64,000 nt of DNA, taken from contig SGZG01000001.1 in NCBI GenBank assembly GCA_004214185.1, positions 48,769 through 112,768 on the forward strand. Reading direction: 5' to 3'. The position numbers and the translations under genes are program-made. The stretch's first letter is position 1. Every line of letters starts with the position of its first letter. The notes beneath the pieces were generated by a model that saw nothing but the letters and a program-made list of their open reading frames with translations, searched no databases and was not told the DNA's origin. Below, piece by piece: positions 17,874 to 24,950 of this stretch. This DNA comes from Flavobacteriales bacterium (lineage in GTDB: Bacteria > Bacteroidota > Bacteroidia > Flavobacteriales > Flavobacteriaceae).

Positions 17874-18527
17874 TTGATAGATAATTTACAATACAATACC
17901 GAACGCACTAAACTTATAATTCCTGAATATGGTAGACATCTTCATAAAATGATTGATCAAGCTTTAGAGTGTGAAGATCGAGAAAAGAGAAATAATTTAG
18001 CCAAAGCCATAATTGGAGTAATGGGAAACATGAATCCTCATTTAAGAGATGTTCCTGATTTTCAACATAAATTATGGGATCAACTTTATATTATGTCTAA
18101 TTTTGAATTAGACATTGATTCGCCTTATCCACTTCCCTCGAAGGAAGTTTATGAAGGAAGACCTGATAAGTTGAATTATCCTCAAAATTTTCCCAAATAC
18201 AGGTTTTATGGAAATAATATAAAAAGAATGATTGACGTCGCAATTAGTTGGGAGGATGGGGAAATGAAAAAACAACTTGTTTATGTGATTGCAAATCACA
18301 TGAAAAAATGCTTTTTAAATTGGAACAAAGATACTGTTGAAGATGATGTAATTTTTAATCATTTAAATGAGCTTTCAGACGGAAAAATCAATTATAGCTC
18401 AAATGATAAACCTCTTTCAGAATCACAAAATCTTATCAAATTAACTAATAAAAAGTTTGGAAAGTCTCCTGCTAATAAAAACAACAAAAAGCACTACAGG
18501 AATTTTAAAAAGCGAAATAATAACTAA
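17874..18527 (+). CDS. DUF4290 family protein
   Basis: The 217-residue protein opens with YNTERTKLIIPEYGRHLHKM, then REKRNNLAKAIIGVMGNMNP, a pattern I recognise as the Bacteroidota-specific DUF4290. It is largely helical, and the last 30 residues are Lys/Asn-rich and probably disordered (KKHYRNFKKRNNN), which hints at nucleic-acid contact. The start codon is TTG, with no in-frame ATG nearby. It sits 6 nt before murA, an arrangement seen in many Flavobacteria, but no function is known. Confidence 0.85.
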   Translation: MIDNLQYNTERTKLIIPEYGRHLHKMIDQALECEDREKRNNLAKAIIGVMGNMNPHLRDVPDFQHKLWDQLYIMSNFELDIDSPYPLPSKEVYEGRPDKLNYPQNFPKYRFYGNNIKRMIDVAISWEDGEMKKQLVYVIANHMKKCFLNWNKDTVEDDVIFNHLNELSDGKINYSSNDKPLSESQNLIKLTNKKFGKSPANKNNKKHYRNFKKRNNN

Positions 18528-18533
18528 TTTCAA

Positions 18534-19841
18534 ATGAGTACTTTTTCTATTAAAGGCGGTGTAAAATTAAAAGGAGAAGTCATTCCTCAGGGAGCTAAAA
18601 ATGAAGCACTTCAAGTCATATGTGCCTGTTTGTTAACAGATAAAGAAATAATCATTGATAATATTCCAGAAATTATTGATGTACTTAAATTAATTGATTT
18701 ACTTAAATCCCTTGGAGTTCAAGTTAAAAAAATAGAAAAAAATAAATATTCTTTTAAAGCAAATAAAATTAATATTGAATATTTACAGTCTGATGATTTT
18801 AAATTGAAGGGTAGTAGTTTAAGAGGGTCAATAATGATTGTTGGACCTCTTTTAGCTAGGTTTGGTAAGGGGTTTATTCCTAAGCCAGGTGGTGATAAAA
18901 TTGGAAGACGACGCTTAGACACTCATTTTATTGGCTTAATTAAACTTGGAGCATCTTTTAGGTATAATAAAGAAGAACATTTTTATGGTGTTGAAGCTGA
19001 TAAATTAAAGGGTAGTTATATATTGCTTGATCAAGCTTCAGTTACTGGAACCGCTAACGTATTAATGGCAGCCGTACTTGCTGAAGGTAAAACAGAGATA
19101 TATAATGCTGCCTGTGAACCATATATTCAACAATTGTGTAAATTATTGATTTCAATGGGTGCCAACATCCAAGGAGTAGGATCAAATTTATTAACAGTTT
19201 TAGGTGTTTCTTCCTTAAATGGAGCTACTCACAAGGTTCTCCCTGATATGATTGAAATTGGGAGTTGGATTGGTTTGGCTGCTATGACAAAAAGTGAGTT
19301 GACTATTAAAAATGTAAGCTGGGAAAATTTAGGTCAGATTCCTAATGTTTTTAAAAAATTAGGAATTAAGTTAAATAAAATTGGGGATGATATCCATATC
19401 CCAGAACATAACAATGGTTACGAAATTCAAAACTATATTGACGGATCTGTATTAACTGTTTCTGATGCTCCATGGCCAGGATTTACACCTGATTTGTTAA
19501 GTATAGTTTTAGTCGTTGCTACTCAGGCAAGGGGTAGTGTTTTAATTCATCAAAAAATGTTTGAGAGTAGGTTATTTTTTGTTGATAAATTAATTGATAT
19601 GGGGGCTAAAATTATTTTATGTGATCCTCACAGAGCTAATGTAATAGGACATGATTTTAAATCACAACTAAAATCTACTACAATGGTTTCACCCGATATT
19701 AGAGCGGGAATTTCTTTATTAATTGCAGCTCTATCTGCTAAAGGAGAAAGTATAATTCACAATATCGAACAAATCGATAGGGGGTATGAGAATATAGATG
19801 AGCGCTTAAGAAAACTTGGAGCTGTTATTAAAAGAATTTAA
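18534..19841 (+). CDS. murA: UDP-N-acetylglucosamine 1-carboxyvinyltransferase
   Basis: MurA transfers enolpyruvate from PEP to UDP-GlcNAc, the first committed step of peptidoglycan synthesis. The family features are present: IPQGAKNEALQ with the conserved Lys-Asn pair, GSSLRGSIMIVGPLLARFG, VTGTANVLMAAVLAEG, and SDAPWPGFTPDL. The 435-residue length is normal. In the active-site loop the sequence is PGGDKIGRRRLDTH, so residue 121 is Asp where E. coli has Cys115. That Cys is the residue alkylated by fosfomycin, and Cys-to-Asp is known to give resistance while keeping activity. It is likely co-transcribed with DUF4290, and convergent with the TIGR03643 gene (4 nt overlap). Confidence 0.97.
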   Translation: MSTFSIKGGVKLKGEVIPQGAKNEALQVICACLLTDKEIIIDNIPEIIDVLKLIDLLKSLGVQVKKIEKNKYSFKANKINIEYLQSDDFKLKGSSLRGSIMIVGPLLARFGKGFIPKPGGDKIGRRRLDTHFIGLIKLGASFRYNKEEHFYGVEADKLKGSYILLDQASVTGTANVLMAAVLAEGKTEIYNAACEPYIQQLCKLLISMGANIQGVGSNLLTVLGVSSLNGATHKVLPDMIEIGSWIGLAAMTKSELTIKNVSWENLGQIPNVFKKLGIKLNKIGDDIHIPEHNNGYEIQNYIDGSVLTVSDAPWPGFTPDLLSIVLVVATQARGSVLIHQKMFESRLFFVDKLIDMGAKIILCDPHRANVIGHDFKSQLKSTTMVSPDIRAGISLLIAALSAKGESIIHNIEQIDRGYENIDERLRKLGAVIKRI

Positions 19842-20113
19842 TTCCTTTTTGAGATTTTATTTCCTGTTAATCTCTGTCTTGAACATTTAAATCTATTAAC
19901 TGTTCCGTCTCTAAGTCTAGCATGTTTGGTTTTTCTTCCTTGAACTCTTTTTCGCCATAAGGTGAAGCTTTTTGATTTCATCTCCTTTCTCATGAGGTTG
20001 ATTACATCTTGTTCTTTCAATCCAAATTGGAATTTTATTGCTTCAAAAGGAGTTCTATCCTCCCAAGCCATTTCTATAACTCTGTCAATTTGAATTTGAT
20101 CAAGTTTATTCAT
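19838..20113 (-). CDS. TIGR03643/DUF2805 family protein
   Basis: The 91-residue basic protein reads RVIEMAWEDRTPFEAIKFQF, then GLKEQDVINLMRKEMKSKSF and WRKRVQGRKTKHARLR, which is the TIGR03643 family. The family is nearly always found beside cryptochrome/photolyase genes in marine bacteria. The N-terminal half resembles a small helix-turn-helix and the C-terminal half is very basic, so DNA or RNA binding is plausible but unproven. It is the last gene of the five-gene light/repair block and overlaps the cryptochrome stop by 8 nt. Confidence 0.85.
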   Translation of the reverse strand: MNKLDQIQIDRVIEMAWEDRTPFEAIKFQFGLKEQDVINLMRKEMKSKSFTLWRKRVQGRKTKHARLRDGTVNRFKCSRQRLTGNKISKRN

Positions 20114-21590
20114 TATCTAAGTGATTTAAAAAATTATCTGCATCAACAAGTAGTTTTTCTTTTTTCATGGGATTCATCTTATCAAAACTACTTATTAGCA
20201 TCCTCATTCTAGGATTTGTTTTAAAAAACTCTCTTTGCTTATCCATGAATGTCCAAAAAAGACCATCCCAAATTTCGCTCCAGCTACCTTTTTTGTAATC
20301 ACTCATTTTTATGATATAGTTACTACTGCTTATGTATGGTTTAGTGGACATCAACCCTCCATCTGCAAATTGACTCATTCCGTAAACATTAGGAACCATT
20401 ACCCAATCGTATGAATCTATAAAAACTTCCATAAACCATCTGTAAACTTCATCTGGATCAAATTCACATAAAAGCATAAAATTTCCTAAAATCATTAATC
20501 TCTCGATATGATTTCCGTATCCTGTATTTTTAACTTTTATAATTGTGTCATCGACAGGATCAATTCCAGTTGAACCATCGTAAAATGATTTTGGTATTTT
20601 TCTTTTAAAATTCCAATAATTTTTATTTCTTTCTTCGGTTCCTTTACAAACATAAACACCTCTAATGAACTCTCTCCAACCAATTATTTGTCTAATAAAT
20701 CCCTCAACAGAGTTTAATGGAGTGTTAAATTTTTTATAGTAGTTTAAAGAACATTTTACAATATGTTCAGGATTTATTAGGCCTGAGTTTACAAGTGGAG
20801 ATAAAACACTATGATTTATAATAGATTCATTTACAAGTACAGCATCCTCATAAATTCCAAACTCCTCAAATCTTGTTTCTAGAAAATTATTAAACCAAAT
20901 TTTAGAAGATTCAAAATCTGTTGGATACAATTGAGAATCATGTTCTATTTCTCCAAAATTGTCGGGAAAATTTATTTGAACATATTTAACAGATTCAGAA
21001 TAATTTTCGCTTTTTAATTTTGAATAATCAATTTTTGGTGTTGATTTGTTTTTTGGAAATTTTTTTCTGTTCATATCATCATATGTCCATTTTCCGCCTT
21101 CAGGATTAGATTCAGAATCTATTAAAATATTTAATTTTTTTCTTTGATTTTTATAAAAGGATGTTTGAAATAATTTCTTTTTTTCTCTACTGAAAAATGG
21201 TAGTAAATCATTTCTTGAGTTTATAAACAATGGGTTTTCAATTATTGATAATTCTATATTGTTTTTAATACATTTTGATTTGATTCTCTTTTCAAGCCAA
21301 TTATCCTCGGGATTATAAATATTAATTTTTTTTTCTTCGGTAAAATCTAAGAAATTTCTTATATCAGAATTATTATTATTTGATTCAATATAAATAGTCT
21401 CAATACCTTTTTTGTTTAAATAAATCTCATAGTTTTTCATTGAGCTTCGATGAAAAACTAATTTCTGCTTATGAAAATTATACTGTTTAAAAAATAAATA
21501 TTCTTCAATTAAATAAGTTTTGTTATTGTTTTGAATCAAAAGACTATCTTCAAATAGTTGATTAGGAAAGATTATGTTTATGGATTTCAA
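20106..21590 (-). CDS. cryptochrome/photolyase-related flavoprotein, FeS-BCP/CryPro type without cluster cysteines
   Basis: This 494-residue protein has the architecture of the FeS-BCP/CryPro branch of photolyases (E. coli-unrelated 'photolyase-like'): N-terminal antenna domain starting SINIIFPNQLFEDS, then the FAD-binding half with GWREFIRGVYVCKG, GNHIERLMILGNFML, and WVMVPNVYGMSQFADGGLMS followed by TKPYISSSNYIIKMSDY. Members of this branch normally hold a 4Fe-4S cluster through four Cys; after KMSDY one expects CxxC and a further Cys. Here the sequence is KMSDYKKGSWSEIWDGLFW, and no Cys remains in the last 110 residues. It may repair (6-4) lesions or act as a sensor; this cannot be decided by reading. 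The gene overlaps both neighbours (4 and 8 nt). Confidence 0.88.
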   Translation of the reverse strand: MKSINIIFPNQLFEDSLLIQNNNKTYLIEEYLFFKQYNFHKQKLVFHRSSMKNYEIYLNKKGIETIYIESNNNNSDIRNFLDFTEEKKINIYNPEDNWLEKRIKSKCIKNNIELSIIENPLFINSRNDLLPFFSREKKKLFQTSFYKNQRKKLNILIDSESNPEGGKWTYDDMNRKKFPKNKSTPKIDYSKLKSENYSESVKYVQINFPDNFGEIEHDSQLYPTDFESSKIWFNNFLETRFEEFGIYEDAVLVNESIINHSVLSPLVNSGLINPEHIVKCSLNYYKKFNTPLNSVEGFIRQIIGWREFIRGVYVCKGTEERNKNYWNFKRKIPKSFYDGSTGIDPVDDTIIKVKNTGYGNHIERLMILGNFMLLCEFDPDEVYRWFMEVFIDSYDWVMVPNVYGMSQFADGGLMSTKPYISSSNYIIKMSDYKKGSWSEIWDGLFWTFMDKQREFFKTNPRMRMLISSFDKMNPMKKEKLLVDADNFLNHLDNE

Positions 21591-22882
21591 TTTTCTAAAG
21601 CCTTTTTATAAACATTAAGACATCGCTCTCTTGCGAATTTATGTTCAATTATTTCATTTGTGTAATCACTAGTACCAAATTCTGGAACCCATTTTTTTAT
21701 ATAATTCAGGTTTTTATCGAATTTTTTTAACTGTTCATGTGGGTTAAAAATTCTAAAATAAGGTGAAGCGTCAACACCACATCCTGCTACCCATTGCCAA
21801 TTTCCTATATTACTAGCTGTTTCATAATCATATAACTTTTCTCTAAAGTAAGCTTCACCCCATCTCCAATCTATTAGTAAATGTTTACATAAAAAACTAC
21901 CTACTAACATTCTAACTCTGTTATGCATAAAACCTGTGTTATTTAATTCTCTCATCCCAGCATCTACCAAAGGATAACCTGTTTCACCGTTGCACCATTT
22001 TTTAAATTTATCTTCATTATTTATCCATTCAATTCTATCATATTTTGGCTTAAAACTTTTTGAAATTGTTTTTGGAAAATGATAAAGAATCTGTTGAAAA
22101 AATTCCCTCCAAATCAATTCTTTTAAATAAGTTTTATTTGATGATCTATTTGCTCTTTTAATTAATTTTCTTGTACTGATTGTGCCAAATCTTAGTTTTA
22201 CACCTACTTTTGATGTTGCATCTAGCGAAGGAAAGTTTCGGATTTCTTCATAATCATCTATAATTTTTTTAGAAATATTTGTTTTTAAAAAACACATAGT
22301 TTTGTCTTCTAAAATCAAATTATGAGACTTTATATCACTCACATTTACCAAATTGTTTGTAAGCTTTTCAGAGCAGTATTCTTTAATTCCAATTTTTGAC
22401 ATTTTTGAAATCCATTTTCTTGAGTATGGAGTGTAAACTTTATAGGGATTACCATCATCCTTTACAACCTCATTTTTTTCAAACAAAACGTGATCTTTAA
22501 AGTCCATAAATTCAATATTGTGCTTTGTTAAAAACTTTTTAATTGAAAGGTCTCTGCTTATTGAATAGGGTGTGTAATCTCTGTTTGTAAAAACTTTTTT
22601 TATTTTAAATTTTGATACTAAGTCATTAAATATTTTTAGTGGTTTACCCCTGTAGCAAATAATTCTTTTTTTTGATTTTGATAATGTTAAATTTAAATTA
22701 TCAATAGATTCTTTAATGAAGTGTAATCTGTGATCATTGACATTTAATTTGGAAAGTATATTGTCATCATATATAAAGATTGGTAATACTTCATTTTTGT
22801 GACTTAATGCATGAAATAGAGCTATATTATCATCAAGTCTTAAGTCTCTTCTAAACCAAAAAATATTTATTTCTTTATTCAA
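21587..22882 (-). CDS. phrB: deoxyribodipyrimidine photolyase (class I CPD)
   Basis: Photolyase uses blue light and FADH- to split cyclobutane pyrimidine dimers. The N-terminal antenna-binding domain begins INIFWFRRDLRLDDN. The FAD domain has LKELIWREFFQQILYHFP, TGYPLVDAGMRELNNTGFMH, NRVRMLVGSFLCKHLLIDWR, and the C-terminal GNWQWVAGCGVDASPYFRIF. The 431-residue length is at the short end but complete. It lies 0 nt after the SDR stop and overlaps the cryptochrome start by 4 nt, so all are one transcript. CPD specificity is inferred from the family; a cryptochrome role is less likely. Confidence 0.93.
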   Translation of the reverse strand: MNKEINIFWFRRDLRLDDNIALFHALSHKNEVLPIFIYDDNILSKLNVNDHRLHFIKESIDNLNLTLSKSKKRIICYRGKPLKIFNDLVSKFKIKKVFTNRDYTPYSISRDLSIKKFLTKHNIEFMDFKDHVLFEKNEVVKDDGNPYKVYTPYSRKWISKMSKIGIKEYCSEKLTNNLVNVSDIKSHNLILEDKTMCFLKTNISKKIIDDYEEIRNFPSLDATSKVGVKLRFGTISTRKLIKRANRSSNKTYLKELIWREFFQQILYHFPKTISKSFKPKYDRIEWINNEDKFKKWCNGETGYPLVDAGMRELNNTGFMHNRVRMLVGSFLCKHLLIDWRWGEAYFREKLYDYETASNIGNWQWVAGCGVDASPYFRIFNPHEQLKKFDKNLNYIKKWVPEFGTSDYTNEIIEHKFARERCLNVYKKALEN

Positions 22883-23599
22883 CTATGATAAGTTTATTGT
22901 TGACATACCACCATCTATTCCAAGAGTTTGCCCCGTAATCCAAGAGCTTTTGTCACTTAGTAAAAAAGCTGTGTAGTTTGCTATATCAATTGATTCTCCA
23001 CATCTTTTTAAAGGATGTCTATTACCTACTTTTTCCTTTTTTATTTCATTATTTAGGAATCTTTCTGCCATTGGGGTATTTGTGAGAGATGGAGCTATTA
23101 CATTGACTCTGATTCCTGGTGCATATTCAGCTGATAATGATCTAGCAAACCCCTCAATTGCACCTTTTGAAGCTGAAACACTAGTATGAAAAGGCATACC
23201 AATTTTTACAGCAACTGTACTGTAAAGCACAATGCTGGAATTTCCTGACTTTTTTAGGTTATTTATTACTTTTTGTAAAGTTTTTACCATACTAATAAAA
23301 TTTAAGTTAAGATCTTCTTCAAAAGTTGATATTTTTAAACTTCTAAAAGGTCTAAGGTTTATGGATCCAGGACAATAAACAAAACCATGTAATTCTTCAG
23401 GAACTAATTCACTGTTGAATTCATCCACACCTGAATCAAATTTTATGTATTCAATGTTAAAGTTTTTAAGGTTTTCATTTGATCTTGAAGCTACGAAGAT
23501 ATTACATTCATTTTGTAATAGTTTGATTGTTTCTAGTCCAATCCCTGTTGATCCTCCAATAAATAATATATTTTTTCTCATTGTTTTAGATTTTTCCAA
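22883..23599 (-). CDS. SDR-family protein lacking the catalytic tyrosine
   Basis: The Rossmann motif FIGGSTGIGLETIKLL binds a nicotinamide cofactor, and the C-terminal NVIAPSLTNTPMAERFL and SSWITGQTLGIDGGMS are standard for short-chain dehydrogenases. At the active site the expected YxxxK is VSASK (Val141, Lys145), so the catalytic Tyr is missing while Lys and a nearby Ser remain. This form seems usual for SDR proteins encoded beside photolyases. It may bind NAD(P) without classical oxidoreductase chemistry, or use another proton donor. The ORF-track start overlaps the SRPBCC gene by 14 nt; the Met seven codons in (MRKNILFIGG) is an equally good start. Confidence 0.85.
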   Translation of the reverse strand: MEKSKTMRKNILFIGGSTGIGLETIKLLQNECNIFVASRSNENLKNFNIEYIKFDSGVDEFNSELVPEELHGFVYCPGSINLRPFRSLKISTFEEDLNLNFISMVKTLQKVINNLKKSGNSSIVLYSTVAVKIGMPFHTSVSASKGAIEGFARSLSAEYAPGIRVNVIAPSLTNTPMAERFLNNEIKKEKVGNRHPLKRCGESIDIANYTAFLLSDKSSWITGQTLGIDGGMSTINLS

Positions 23600-24047
23600 A
23601 TATTTGGTTTAGTTTTTCTTCTCTGTACTTAAAAATTTGTTCAAGTTTTTTTTTTACAATTAATGGATGAGCAATTCTACCGAAAATTCCAAAAGGAATT
23701 TTATAATCTACAACATCTTCCATCTCAACACCCCCTTCAATTTTTTTAATAAAATGTTTGTGGTGCCAAAGGGAATAGGGTCCAAATCTTTGCTCATCTA
23801 CAAAATATTTTTTATCAATTACGTGCGTTATTTCTGTAACCCACTTTAAAGTAATTCCGAATAATGGTGTTACCTCGTACTGAATTAATTGTCCAGGGTA
23901 AATAGATTTATCTGCACCACTTAATATTTTGAAATTCATATAATCGGGTGTTATTTCTGAAAGATTTTTTGGATCACTTAAAAAATTCCACGCCTGCTTA
24001 ACGGTTATGGGTAGTTTTTGTTTAGTTTTAATTTGATAAATTTTCAA
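23586..24047 (-). CDS. SRPBCC (START/Bet v1-like) ligand-binding protein
   Basis: The 153-residue protein begins IYQIKTKQKLPITVKQAWNF and contains LSEITPDYMNFKILSG, YEVTPLFGITLKWVTEI, and YSLWHHKHFIKKIEGGVEME, the pattern of the polyketide-cyclase-like SRPBCC family. It has a hydrophobic pocket of unknown ligand. The start is TTG; no in-frame ATG precedes the conserved N-terminus. It is the first gene of the light/repair block. The 50-nt spacer to the divergent DUF2911 gene has no TAnnTTTG element, so the block may use another sigma factor. Confidence 0.82.
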   Translation of the reverse strand: MKIYQIKTKQKLPITVKQAWNFLSDPKNLSEITPDYMNFKILSGADKSIYPGQLIQYEVTPLFGITLKWVTEITHVIDKKYFVDEQRFGPYSLWHHKHFIKKIEGGVEMEDVVDYKIPFGIFGRIAHPLIVKKKLEQIFKYREEKLNQIFGKI

Positions 24048-24097
24048 TTTATTATTTTTATTTTCATAATTTCAAAGACCATACCAACCTTAAAATC

Positions 24098-24949
24098 ATG
24101 AAAAAAAATATAATTTTATTATTACTTGCAACATTCGTTATTTTTCCTGCATATTCTCAATTAAAGTCACCAGCTGCTAGCCCAAAATCGAAAATTTACC
24201 AAGAAGTTGGTTTAGTAGAAATTAGAATTGATTATTCAAGACCATCTAAAAAGGGTCGGGAAATTTTTGGCGATTTGGTTCCTTTAAATAAAATTTGGAG
24301 AACTGGAGCAAACAGCCCTACCACAATATTTTTTTCAGAAGATGTTAAAATAAACAACAAGCTTGTAAAGGCTGGAGAATATCATATTTATTCTGTACCA
24401 TCAGAATCTAAATTAGATTTAGTTGTTTATGAAAAAACTGATGCCTGGGGATCTTTACCATCTTTTGACGAGTCTTTAATCAAAGCAAGATTAAAAAGTG
24501 ATTTTATCAAATTAAATAATAATGTCGAAACATTTACAATTTCAATTTCAAATATTTCCAATAACGGTGCTTCGTTAAATATTATGTGGGATAATAAGTT
24601 AGCAGTTTATTATATAGACGTCATGACAAGAAAAAAAATGTTGGATACTATAACAGAAACTATTTCTAATAATCCAAGTCTTTCAGATTACAGAAAAGCA
24701 GCTATTTATTATTTTGAGGAGAATATTGATATAAACAAAGCAGTAAAATGGATAGATATCGCATTTAAAGATTCAGATGATCTGAAGTATTGGCAGTTGA
24801 GATACAAAGCCCTTATTTATGAAAAGGCTGGTAGGTTAGATAAAGCTATAAATTATGCTAAAACAGGTTATGAAAAAGCAAAGTTAAATAATGCTGTTGA
24901 TGGAATTAATAGCTTAGAAAATATATACAATAGATTAAAGAATAATTAA
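24098..24949 (+). CDS. DUF2911 domain protein, exported
   Basis: A signal peptide (KKNIILLLLATFVIFPAYSQ) is followed by the DUF2911 domain, residues 25-170: VEIRIDYSRPSKKGREIFG, PLNKIWRTGANSPTTIFFSE, and KAGEYHIYSVPSESKLDLVV. The C-terminal third is helical and TPR-like (AVKWIDIAFKDSDDLKYWQL, LDKAINYAKTGYEKAK). DUF2911 proteins are periplasmic and common in Bacteroidota, without a known activity. The gene is alone, divergent from the SRPBCC gene and convergent with the symporter gene. Confidence 0.85.
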   Translation: MKKNIILLLLATFVIFPAYSQLKSPAASPKSKIYQEVGLVEIRIDYSRPSKKGREIFGDLVPLNKIWRTGANSPTTIFFSEDVKINNKLVKAGEYHIYSVPSESKLDLVVYEKTDAWGSLPSFDESLIKARLKSDFIKLNNNVETFTISISNISNNGASLNIMWDNKLAVYYIDVMTRKKMLDTITETISNNPSLSDYRKAAIYYFEENIDINKAVKWIDIAFKDSDDLKYWQLRYKALIYEKAGRLDKAINYAKTGYEKAKLNNAVDGINSLENIYNRLKNN

Positions 24950-24950
24950 A

